Assembly: GCA_020427625.1 (NCBI GenBank)
Contig: JAGQOI010000017.1
Coordinates: 1-5,863, forward strand
Reading direction: 5' to 3'
DNA length: 5,863 nucleotides
DNA from: Phycisphaerales bacterium
GTDB taxonomy: Bacteria; Planctomycetota; Phycisphaerae; Phycisphaerales; SM1A02
Part shown: piece by piece, positions 1-5,267 of the stretch
Layout of the letters: each line of letters opens with the position of its first letter
Position numbering within the stretch: the stretch's first letter is position 1
Notes under the pieces: generated by a model
Told to the model about the DNA's origin: nothing
Seen by the model: the letters and a program-made list of their open reading frames with translations, nothing else
Databases searched by the model: none
Program-made: the position numbers and the translations under genes

Positions 1-1
1 G

Positions 2-796
2 AACATCGGCGGGCGGACGGTCACCCAGCTCACGAACGATCCCTCCCGCGACGTGATGCCGACGTTCAGTCCGGACAGCGAGCGGGTCGCCTTCGCCTCC
101 GATCGGGGCGGCAACTTCGACATCTACATCATGTCCATCGACGGCGGGAAGGTCGTGCAGATCACGTCCGACGCCGGTCACGAGATGCATCCGTCCTGGT
201 CCCCCGACGGCAACCTGCTCGCCTACTGCAAGCTCGGCGAGACGTCCGGCAAGTGGGAGATCTGGGTCGTCGACCTCCGCACCTACACGCGCCACTTCGT
301 CGAGTGGGGCCTGTTCCCCCAGTGGTGTCCGGACATCACGGTGCCGAAGATCCTCATCCAGCGCGGGCAGCAGCGCGGGAAGCGGTACTACAGCGTCTGG
401 ACCGTCGACTTCATCAACGGCGAGGCGCTGCACCCGACGCAGATCGTGAGTTCCGATGCCGCGGCCGTGATGAATCCCGCCTGGGGTCCGGACGGCACGC
501 GCATCGTCTTCACGACGGTGACGGAGACGGCCGACGACCCGGAGCAGGCCGACCTGTGGGTCGTGAACCTCGACGGGACGGGCCAGACGAACCTGACCAA
601 CGGGCTCTATGCGAACTTCGTCCCGACGTGGAGTCCGGACGGCACCATCTATTTCGTGTCCAACCGATCCGGCATCGACAACATCTGGGCCCTCCAGCCG
701 GATCGGGCGCTGACGCTCACGCGTTCGGACCGTCCCGGCGTCGCCTCCGGGCCGGCCTCGACGACCACCGGCGTCGCGACCGCACCGACCGATTGA
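2..796 (+). CDS. PD40/TolB-like beta-propeller protein, 5'-truncated by window edge
   Basis: The reading frame is open from the window edge to a TGA at 794-796, giving 264 visible residues; the true start lies outside. Five propeller-blade motifs of the F/W-x-P-D type begin at nucleotides 65 (FSPDSE), 197 (WSPDG), 323 (WCPD), 482 (WGPDG) and 629 (WSPDG). They are spaced 42-53 residues apart. Each blade ends in the usual strand of the type 'DIYIMSIDGG' or 'DLWVVNLDGTG' followed by a T-x-x-T turn. This is the PD40 (WD40-like) repeat of TolB and related periplasmic or surface proteins, which mostly mediate protein-protein contacts. The last 30 or so residues are Thr/Ala/Ser-rich and probably disordered. 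Any signal peptide or N-terminal domain is not visible, so true TolB cannot be told from a generic PD40 protein. The next gene on the same strand is a lipoprotein with a TolB-N/CsgG-like region, which supports an envelope role. The family call is firm; the specific function is not. Confidence 0.9.
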   Translation, partial: NIGGRTVTQLTNDPSRDVMPTFSPDSERVAFASDRGGNFDIYIMSIDGGKVVQITSDAGHEMHPSWSPDGNLLAYCKLGETSGKWEIWVVDLRTYTRHFVEWGLFPQWCPDITVPKILIQRGQQRGKRYYSVWTVDFINGEALHPTQIVSSDAAAVMNPAWGPDGTRIVFTTVTETADDPEQADLWVVNLDGTGQTNLTNGLYANFVPTWSPDGTIYFVSNRSGIDNIWALQPDRALTLTRSDRPGVASGPASTTTGVATAPTD

Positions 797-821
797 CGGA
801 TTTCGGGACGCGGTCTTTATT
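793..821 (+). promoter_or_regulatory. Candidate sigma70-type promoter for the lipoprotein gene
   Basis: TTGACG (793-798, 5 of 6 matches to the -35 consensus) is followed after exactly 17 bp by TTTATT (816-821, 4 of 6 to the -10 consensus). It lies in one of the few AT-rich patches and overlaps the stop codon of the propeller gene. Transcription would begin near 828, leaving a leader of about 80 nt before the lipoprotein start. The second -10 base, normally A, is T, which weakens the call. The same T-rich patch also follows a weak inverted repeat (GACCG at 787-791 with CGGTC at 811-815), so it could instead be a poor terminator for the propeller gene. Confidence 0.35.
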
Positions 822-849
822 GGCCCCGGCCCGATTGATCAGCCGATAA

Positions 850-908
850 CCACCGGCGACGAGGAGTCGCCAGCCCGGCGGGTGGAACCCGCTGCTCGGC
901 AGGATGCC
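850..908 (+). other. Structured leader: series of short hairpins before the lipoprotein start
   Basis: Several perfect inverted repeats lie just upstream of the ATG at 909. GGCGAC (855-860) pairs with GTCGCC (866-871) around a 5-nt loop. CCACC (850-854) can pair with GGTGG (881-885) around that hairpin. GCGGG (878-882) can instead pair with CCCGC (888-892), so the last two are mutually exclusive. GGCA (898-901) pairs with TGCC (905-908), placing the likely Shine-Dalgarno bases GGA in a 3-nt loop directly before the start codon. No known riboswitch consensus was recognised. In GC-rich DNA some of these pairings will be chance, and if translation starts at GTG 882 part of the region is coding. 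Confidence 0.35.
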
Positions 909-1709
909 ATGACAAGTGCACAGCCCATGCTCAGTCGCCTCCCCGAGGGGCGGACGCCGCTCGCGACCCGAATGGTCGCGGTCCTGTCGCGCGTGCTTCT
1001 CGCGGGAATCGCCTTCTTCATGCTCGTTTCGTGCGGGCGCCCGCTCGTGGCGCCCCGCGTGCTGGCGGCTCCCTACCGTCCGACCCAGGTCTGGGCGGTG
1101 GCGCCGTTCGCCAACGAGTCGGGCGTGTCCATCGCCGACGGACTGACGATCGCCGAGATGATGGCGTACGAGGCGCAGGAAGTGCGTGGCGTCGACGTCA
1201 TCGCGGTGAACCGCGTGCTGTTCACGATGCGACAGCTCAACATGCCCGCCGTCGCGTCGCGGGCCGACGCCGAAGCGCTCATGAACGCCCTGCACGTGGA
1301 CGCCCTGCTCGTGGGGACGTTCACGGCCTACGACCCCTACCCGCCGCTGACGCTCGGACTCGCGGTCCAGTTGTATCAGCGCCCGGACGGCCTCGACGGC
1401 TCCGGACTGGATCCCCGCACGCTCAGTCGCGAGCCCCGCGACGACGCGCAACCCGGCGCGTTCGCGCCGACGAACCCCGTCGCCCAGGCGGCGGCGCTCT
1501 TCGATGCGCGGAATCACGCGACGCTCGCGCGTCTCCAGAACTATGCCGCCGCGCGACATGTGCCCGAGAGCGCCTACGGCGCCCGCGAGTACGAAGTGAG
1601 CATGGAGCTGTTCACCCGATTCGCGGCCTACAGCCTGCTCGAATCGGTGCTCGCCGCCGAGCACCATCGAGTCGGACCGGCCGCCCCGACGACCGCGCCT
1701 CCGGCGTGA
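909..1709 (+). CDS. Lipoprotein with CsgG/TolB-N-like domain, function unknown
   Basis: The predicted product has 266 residues. A hydrophobic segment (about residues 22-41) ends in a lipobox L-V-S-C with the acylated Cys at residue 42, so it is a membrane-anchored lipoprotein. The mature part opens with 'VWAVAPFANESG', then helix-rich text, a VIAVNRVLFTMRQLNM segment and 'DALLVGTFTAYDPYPP'. This is the order of the CsgG / TolB N-terminal / LpoB-like fold: strand with P-F-x-N, helix, strand with R-x-x-L, a helix in which A-D-A-E-A-L precedes 'VDALLVGT', and a strand. The C-terminal third is Ala/Arg-rich and ends in a Pro/Thr tail. ATG 909 was chosen because AGGA (901-904) lies just upstream. 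GTG 882 (275 aa) has no clear ribosome site. ATG 972 would give a textbook 20-residue lipoprotein signal before the Cys but also lacks a nearby site. It follows the PD40 propeller gene on the same strand, 112 bp away, suggesting a shared envelope function. No specific family name is claimed. Confidence 0.8.
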   Translation: MTSAQPMLSRLPEGRTPLATRMVAVLSRVLLAGIAFFMLVSCGRPLVAPRVLAAPYRPTQVWAVAPFANESGVSIADGLTIAEMMAYEAQEVRGVDVIAVNRVLFTMRQLNMPAVASRADAEALMNALHVDALLVGTFTAYDPYPPLTLGLAVQLYQRPDGLDGSGLDPRTLSREPRDDAQPGAFAPTNPVAQAAALFDARNHATLARLQNYAAARHVPESAYGAREYEVSMELFTRFAAYSLLESVLAAEHHRVGPAAPTTAPPA

Positions 1710-1717
1710 CGGCACCT

Positions 1718-1763
1718 TCGGTGTGATCCGTCAGCCGCGAGGGCTGACCGAGGATCACGCCGA
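1718..1763 (+). promoter_or_regulatory. Long hairpin covering the RBS of the 83-aa gene (possible translational switch or terminator)
   Basis: Starting 9 nt after the lipoprotein stop, 1718-1729 pairs with 1752-1763 over 12 bp (one wobble, T1722 with G1759). After a 3-nt bulge CGA (1749-1751), GTCAGCC (1730-1736) pairs perfectly with GGCTGAC (1742-1748) around the 5-nt loop GCGAG. The wobble exists only in the + strand RNA; on the other strand it is an A-C mismatch. The right arm contains half of the Shine-Dalgarno GAGG (1750-1753) and ends on the A of the ATG at 1763. There is no T-run afterwards. It may be a terminator for the lipoprotein gene, an RBS-sequestering element for the small gene, or both. 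Confidence 0.6.
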
Positions 1764-2014
1764 TGACCCGTCCCGACCCGTCCCATCCGCATGCCGCATC
1801 GATGACGCCGCCCGGCGTGCGCCTGTGCCGCGCGGGCGAGACGTGGACGTTCCGCTGGACGTCGGGCGACGAGCGTCGTCTGCTCTCGATCGCGGCGGCG
1901 CTGGTCGCGGACCCGGACACGACCCTGGATCCCCTCGGCCTGGACGTTCTCGTCCAGGCGATCGCTCGTCGCGGATCGGCGTCCCGAGCCGGTCCGGTGC
2001 GCCCGGCGGTCTGA
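1763..2014 (+). CDS. Small hypothetical protein, 83 aa
   Basis: This is an 83-residue frame starting at ATG 1763, with GAGG (1750-1753) 9 nt upstream. I do not recognise the family. Residues 1-16 are polar and Pro-rich. The core (about 17-70) reads as two strands ('GVRLCRAGETWTFRWT'), a helix ('DERRLLSIAAALVADP') and a second helix ('LGLDVLVQAIARR'). That is a plausible compact alpha/beta domain with no transmembrane segment or signal peptide. The last residues are basic and Pro-rich. It lies 53 bp after the lipoprotein gene and 63 bp before the recombinase, all on the same strand. A longer frame runs through the same DNA (1723-3273), but it is Arg/Pro/Ala-rich shadow text across the recombinase gene. 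ATG 1802 is a possible alternative start but has no ribosome site. The Shine-Dalgarno and compact domain make it likely real; the strong hairpin over its start is unusual. Confidence 0.6.
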   Translation: MTRPDPSHPHAASMTPPGVRLCRAGETWTFRWTSGDERRLLSIAAALVADPDTTLDPLGLDVLVQAIARRGSASRAGPVRPAV

Positions 2015-2033
2015 CGCCGCCGCGTCCGGTCGA

Positions 2034-2065
2034 CCTTCTTCTCTCTCTCACTCACTCACCCCTTC
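2034..2065 (+). repeat. Pyrimidine-rich CT/CTCA simple-sequence tract before the recombinase gene
   Basis: This 32-nt stretch is entirely C and T apart from three A's (2050, 2054, 2058). It contains a CT-dinucleotide run followed by three tandem copies of CTCA (2047-2058). It ends 12 nt before the recombinase ATG, where only a weak GAG (2068-2070) serves as a Shine-Dalgarno. Such tracts can bind ribosomal protein S1 or vary in length by slippage, but neither role is shown here. It is conspicuous because the surrounding DNA is G-rich coding sequence. Confidence 0.6.
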
Positions 2066-2077
2066 GCGAGTCCGTCC

Positions 2078-3091
2078 ATGAGCGAGCACATTCACGTCGT
2101 CGAGATGTTCCTGTCCTATCTGCTCGACGAGCGACACTTCAGTCCCTACACCTCCCGCTGCTACGGCGTCGACCTGCGTCAGTACGTCGAGTTCATCGGC
2201 GGGCGGCTCGGCGTCACGCTCGATCACGAGCGCGAGCGGGCCGAGAGCGAGCGGCTCTGTCGTCCGAGCGGCGACGTCGTCGGCTCGGTCGGACCGGCGT
2301 CGATCACCGGCACGATGCTCGCGGCGGACGCCGACAGCATCCGCGCCTTCCTCGCCGATCTGTCCGAGCACCAGTACTCGCCCGCGACCATGGCGCGCAA
2401 GATCGCGACCCTGCGCTCGTTCTACCGCTGGCTCAACAAGAAGGGTCACATCGGCACGAACCCGATGACGCTCATCCGCACGCCGAAGCAGGCCAAGCGC
2501 CTGCCGAAGGCGATCGACGTCACGCAGGTCGAGCAACTGCTCTCCGCGCCGGACGACGCGACCCTGCTCGGCGCCCGCGATCGCGCGATCCTCGAGACGC
2601 TCTACTCGACGGGCATCCGCGTCTCCGAACTCGTGAACATCAACCGCGGCGACGTCGATCGCGCAGGACAGGCCCTCCGCATCCGCGGCAAGGGACGCAA
2701 GGAACGCATCGTCCCCCTCGGGTCGCACGCCATCGCCGCCCTCGATCGCTACATCGGCATGCTCGACACCGACCTCAACGCCCAGGGTCTCGCGGCCGAT
2801 CCGGCCGACCCGCTGTTCATCAACAAGCACGGCGGCCGGTTGTCGACGCGATCGGTCCGGCGCAAGGTCGGCAAGTATCTCACGCAGGTCGGGCTCGATC
2901 CCGCGATCAGTCCGCACACGCTGCGCCACAGCTTCGCGACGCACCTGCTCGACAACGGCGCCGACCTCCGGTCGGTCCAGGAACTCCTCGGACACCAGTC
3001 GCTCTCGACGACGCAGGTCTACACGCACCTCACGACGCAGCGCATGCGCGACACCTACGACGACGCCCACCCGCGCGCCGAAGCGTCCTGA
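2078..3091 (+). CDS. xerC: Tyrosine recombinase XerC/XerD family
   Basis: This 337-residue protein belongs to the Xer family, which resolves chromosome dimers at dif by cutting DNA through a 3'-phosphotyrosine bond, normally with FtsK in the cytoplasm. The N-terminal SAM-like DNA-binding domain spans about 5-125 ('FLSYLLDERHFSPYT', later 'KIATLRSFYRWLNKKG'). The catalytic domain spans about 145-330. All six catalytic residues are present: R181 (GIRVSEL), K205 (GKGRKER), H280 and R283 (PHTLRHSFATHLL), H306 (LLGHQSL) and nucleophile Y315 (VYTHL). Their spacing (24, 3 and 9 between the pairs) matches E. coli XerD. The C-terminus 'TYDDAHPRA' is closest to XerC, hence the symbol, but XerC versus XerD is not certain. 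The protein is about 40 residues longer than E. coli XerC/D; the excess lies at about 41-83, including an ER-rich stretch. Translation starts at ATG 2078 after a weak GAG site. No integrase partner, phage gene or att repeat is visible, so a housekeeping role is more likely than a mobile element. Confidence 0.95.
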   Translation: MSEHIHVVEMFLSYLLDERHFSPYTSRCYGVDLRQYVEFIGGRLGVTLDHERERAESERLCRPSGDVVGSVGPASITGTMLAADADSIRAFLADLSEHQYSPATMARKIATLRSFYRWLNKKGHIGTNPMTLIRTPKQAKRLPKAIDVTQVEQLLSAPDDATLLGARDRAILETLYSTGIRVSELVNINRGDVDRAGQALRIRGKGRKERIVPLGSHAIAALDRYIGMLDTDLNAQGLAADPADPLFINKHGGRLSTRSVRRKVGKYLTQVGLDPAISPHTLRHSFATHLLDNGADLRSVQELLGHQSLSTTQVYTHLTTQRMRDTYDDAHPRAEAS

Positions 3092-3121
3092 CCGTCGATC
3101 GTCCGATGCGCATGACATTCC

Positions 3122-3152
3122 CGACGCGGGACGGTTCGACCGTCCCGCGTCG
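3122..3152. terminator. Strong hairpin between convergent genes, likely bidirectional terminator
   Basis: CGACGCGGGACGG (3122-3134) is the exact reverse complement of CCGTCCCGCGTCG (3140-3152), a 13-bp perfect stem. The loop is TTCGA, and T3135-A3139 could add a fourteenth pair. It lies 30 bp after the recombinase stop and 5 bp beyond the end of the convergent gene that stops at 3158. There is no T-run on either side, as is common in GC-rich genomes, so Rho-independent strength is uncertain. Its position and symmetry fit termination from both directions. Confidence 0.75.
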
Positions 3153-3157
3153 TTCGT

Positions 3158-4408
3158 TCACGGCGCGAGAGCGGCCGCGACGATCACCTGCATGCACGTG
3201 TCCAGCCCGCCTTCCAGCGTGCGCGGATTCACGCCCGTCGTCGTCGTCAACGCGATCGCCATCGACACGTTGAAGTCGGGATAGAACGTCACCTCGACCA
3301 TCGATCCGGGAAGCCACCCGGGATGACCCCAGGCGACGCCGACGCGCCCGGAACGCCGATCGACGCCGAGCCCGTACGCCTCCCACAGCCCCCGCTGACC
3401 GACGGTGAAGCGGCGCATCTCCCGCAGCGACGTCGCGTCGATGAGACGCTCCGTCATGAGCGCCTGCATCCACGACGCGAGACCGCCCGTCGACACCGCC
3501 CAGCGGCCGCCGGGAAACGCCACCCGGGGCACGCAGGCGTACGCGCCGTTCGTTCCCACCCACTCCGGCATGCCGAAGATGTTGTGGGTGCCGACGCGTC
3601 CCTGCGCGAGCCCGTCGACGGCCGCGCCCGGAACGTCGACGACGGCATCGCCGAGACCGACGGGATCGAGGCACCGCGCGCGGAACGCCGCCTCGACCGT
3701 CGTGCCGGTGATGGCCTCCACGACGAGCGCCACGAGCACGTTGTTCACCTGGCTGTACACGCAGCGCTCGTCGACGGGCGCGACGGGTTCACGATCGAGC
3801 ACGAGGCCGATGACCTCCTCCGCCGTCCACTGGTGCGTCGGCTCGTCGCGCACGCGATTCAGGAACGCGGGATCGAGCATCACGTCCGGCACGCCGGTCC
3901 GGTGTCCGAGGGCCGCGCGCAGGGTGAGGTCGGATGCGTTCGGAAGGCGGGCGAACCACTCGCGGTCGCCGAGCCAGCCGCGGAGGGGGAGGTCGAGCAG
4001 TTCGCGGGCGTCGTCCTCGTCGAGATCGAGCACGAGCGTCGCGAGGAACATCGTCTCGATCTCACCGGGGAAGAACGTCGCCTCCGGCGACAATGCCGGC
4101 GCCTCGGGGTCCGGACCGTCGAGGCCGACGGCGATCGACCGGGTGCGGCCGTCGGGCAGCACGAAGGACAGGGTCGCCGCCGGGAAGCGGTTGGTCTGCC
4201 GGTACGTCTCGAGTCGTTCGCGGAGCAGGGCGGCGACGGCGTCGAGGCGGGCCGCGGGATCGTCGGGCAGATCGGTCAGCACCGGCAGGGGCGCGGGCGT
4301 CGCGGCGGGATCCGACACGTGGGCCTGCGCCGAGGCGATCGCGGACGCCGCGGCCGCGCCGAGCGTCGCGAGCAGGTGGACGAGGCGTCGGGTCGGTCGG
4401 GCGCGCAT
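3158..4408 (-). CDS. Exported beta-lactamase-fold (serine hydrolase-like) protein lacking the SxxK motif
   Basis: The product has 416 residues. ATG 4408 was chosen because GAGGAG lies 6 nt upstream (4420-4415), an excellent site; an in-frame ATG 69 nt further out has none. Residues 1-29 form a Sec signal peptide (basic 'RARPTRR', an Ala/Leu core, ASA-QA end), so the protein is exported. The rest follows the class C beta-lactamase/DD-peptidase (PF00144) pattern: 'AATLSFVLPDGRTR', 'LTLRAALGHRTGVPD', 'VYSQVNNVLVALVVEAITG' and 'WGHPGWLPG'. The catalytic motifs are degraded. At the SxxK position (after 'FFPG', residues 116-119) the sequence is E-I-E-T, so both the nucleophilic Ser and the Lys are absent. 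The YxN motif is Y218-S-Q220, and only H362-P-G364 of the third motif remains. It is probably a non-hydrolytic pseudoenzyme, perhaps a binding protein. A TACAGT (4448-4443) is a weak -10 candidate. The hcp gene upstream is cut off by a terminator hairpin. Confidence 0.88.
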   Translation of the reverse strand: MRARPTRRLVHLLATLGAAAASAIASAQAHVSDPAATPAPLPVLTDLPDDPAARLDAVAALLRERLETYRQTNRFPAATLSFVLPDGRTRSIAVGLDGPDPEAPALSPEATFFPGEIETMFLATLVLDLDEDDARELLDLPLRGWLGDREWFARLPNASDLTLRAALGHRTGVPDVMLDPAFLNRVRDEPTHQWTAEEVIGLVLDREPVAPVDERCVYSQVNNVLVALVVEAITGTTVEAAFRARCLDPVGLGDAVVDVPGAAVDGLAQGRVGTHNIFGMPEWVGTNGAYACVPRVAFPGGRWAVSTGGLASWMQALMTERLIDATSLREMRRFTVGQRGLWEAYGLGVDRRSGRVGVAWGHPGWLPGSMVEVTFYPDFNVSMAIALTTTTGVNPRTLEGGLDTCMQVIVAAALAP

Positions 4409-4478
4409 GTCGGGCTCCTCGGATTCGCGGGGGGATGGACGTACTGTAGGGTCGAGGGTCGCGCTCGTCCTGCGCAAC

Positions 4479-4514
4479 GACCAGGGAGACCGGAACGTTC
4501 CGGCCTCCCTGATC
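4479..4514 (-). terminator. Strand-polarised terminator hairpin after hcp
   Basis: On the minus strand the RNA folds into a 16-bp stem with a 4-nt loop ACGU (4498-4495). The left arm runs 4514-4499 and the right arm 4494-4479. Two of the pairs are wobbles (U4512 with G4481, and G4504 with U4489). Read as + strand RNA, the same two positions become C-A and A-C mismatches. The structure is therefore best in the direction of hcp transcription. It begins 44 bp after the hcp stop. The bases after it (GTTGCGC) are only slightly T-rich. A smaller imperfect inverted repeat, TGATC/GATCA (4539-4561), overlaps the hcp stop codon itself. Confidence 0.7.
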
Positions 4515-4558
4515 TTGGGGGATTGGCTCTGGATGGTCTGATCGCCCGCGGGCGGGGA

Positions 4559-5062
4559 TCAGAGGGCCTTGTTCTGGAGCGTGCTCCAGGCGGCCTTGAT
4601 GGCGGCGCCGGTCTTGCCGCCGCCCTTGGCATCGGTCGGAACGTATTCCCAGTGGATCTCGCCGTAGCGGAGGGCGACGTTCTCGGTGGGCGTCACGTCG
4701 CCGTTCTGACCGGAGGAGCCGGCCGGGCTGACGGCGCTGACGATGACTTCCTTCATGTGGTAGGACATGAACTTGGTCTTGTCGCCCATGGCGCGGCAGA
4801 GGTCGAACTTGACGTTCGGAATCGGCTTGGCGGTGCAGCAGTACTGGGCGAGCAGCGGGCTGGCGCTGTCGACGTACTTGGTGATCCCGAAGTCCGAATG
4901 GTCCGCCCGGCCGCCGGAATGCGTGCCCTGGGCGGAGCCCGCGCCGCCGCTCGGCTGCGTGATGGTGTGACCGAACGACAGGACCTCGATCCATTCCTTG
5001 TGCTTGTCGTCGGTGCTGTCGCCCTTGATGCCGTCGATCTGGATGAATGCGTCGAAACTCAT
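4559..5062 (-). CDS. hcp: Hcp1-family protein (type VI secretion tube-like)
   Basis: This 167-residue protein starts at ATG 5062 with GGGAG 7 nt upstream (5074-5070). It carries the typical Hcp signature throughout: 'IQIDGIKGDSTDDKHKEWIEV' near residues 7-27, 'LSFGHTITQPSG' with a Gly/Ser loop, 'DFGITKYVDSASPLLAQYC' at 57-75, 'YHMKEVIVSAVSP' at 101-113 and 'PTENVALRYGEIHWEYVP' at 125-142. Length and order match the family (PF05638). Members form a small beta-barrel that assembles into hexameric rings; in type VI secretion these stack into the tube fired into target cells. It has three Cys (C75, C76, C89), including an adjacent pair. No other type VI gene is in the window, so it may be an orphan Hcp working with a distant cluster or in another role. 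A terminator hairpin follows, and it is transcribed divergently from the small Cys-tailed gene. Confidence 0.93.
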   Translation of the reverse strand: MSFDAFIQIDGIKGDSTDDKHKEWIEVLSFGHTITQPSGGAGSAQGTHSGGRADHSDFGITKYVDSASPLLAQYCCTAKPIPNVKFDLCRAMGDKTKFMSYHMKEVIVSAVSPAGSSGQNGDVTPTENVALRYGEIHWEYVPTDAKGGGKTGAAIKAAWSTLQNKAL

Positions 5063-5074
5063 GGCTCGTCTCCC

Positions 5075-5253
5075 GGCTCGTCGCCTGTTGACTGGTTGTG
5101 TTCGCTGCCGTGTTCAGGCGGCCGTTCGTCTCGCCGCCACCGCATGAAGACAGGCGCGGCCGGTCCATCCATGCGCGCCGAGCCTGACGAATTCTGACGC
5201 GGCCGTCGGACGCCGACGTCGGGACCGGGGCGCCGTCGCGGTAGGATGCGACC
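5075..5253. promoter_or_regulatory. Divergent intergenic region with candidate operator repeats
   Basis: This non-coding stretch lies between hcp (leftward) and the small Cys-tailed gene (rightward), so it should carry promoters for both. No convincing -35/-10 pair was found. Three short symmetric elements stand out. A perfect 10-bp palindrome CCGACGTCGG sits at 5213-5222. Two copies of GTCGG (5205-5209 and 5218-5222) overlap it at a 13-bp interval. Two copies of TGACG (5185-5189 and 5195-5199) are separated by exactly one helical turn, with GAATTC between them in a rare AT-rich spot. These could be binding sites for the neighbouring ribbon-helix-helix-like protein, but short palindromes are common in GC-rich DNA. 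Confidence 0.35.
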
Positions 5254-5267
5254 GAAGGAGCCGCACC

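Noticed and set aside
850..908. Cobalamin, c-di-GMP, SAH or fluoride riboswitch in the lipoprotein leader
   Set aside because: The conserved core bases of these classes are not present; only generic GC-rich hairpins are seen.
717..1715. 332-residue minus-strand frame antisense to the lipoprotein gene
   Set aside because: Arg/His/Glu-rich shadow text with no domain; the + strand has a lipobox protein with coherent domain structure.
2078..3091. Recombinase as the integrase of a mobile element
   Set aside because: The sequence is a housekeeping Xer type, and no tRNA, att direct repeats, excisionase or phage/ICE genes are visible in the window; no dif-like site was seen either.
1723..3273. 516-residue + strand open frame overlapping the recombinase
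   Set aside because: Its translation is Arg/Pro/Ala/His-rich with no domain and it overlaps the well-supported Xer gene in another frame; long spurious frames are expected at this GC content.
3323..5197. 624-residue + strand open frame across 3323-5197
   Set aside because: It runs antisense to the beta-lactamase-fold gene and hcp, both with strong ribosome sites and recognisable families; the text is low-complexity Arg/Gly/Ala/Glu.
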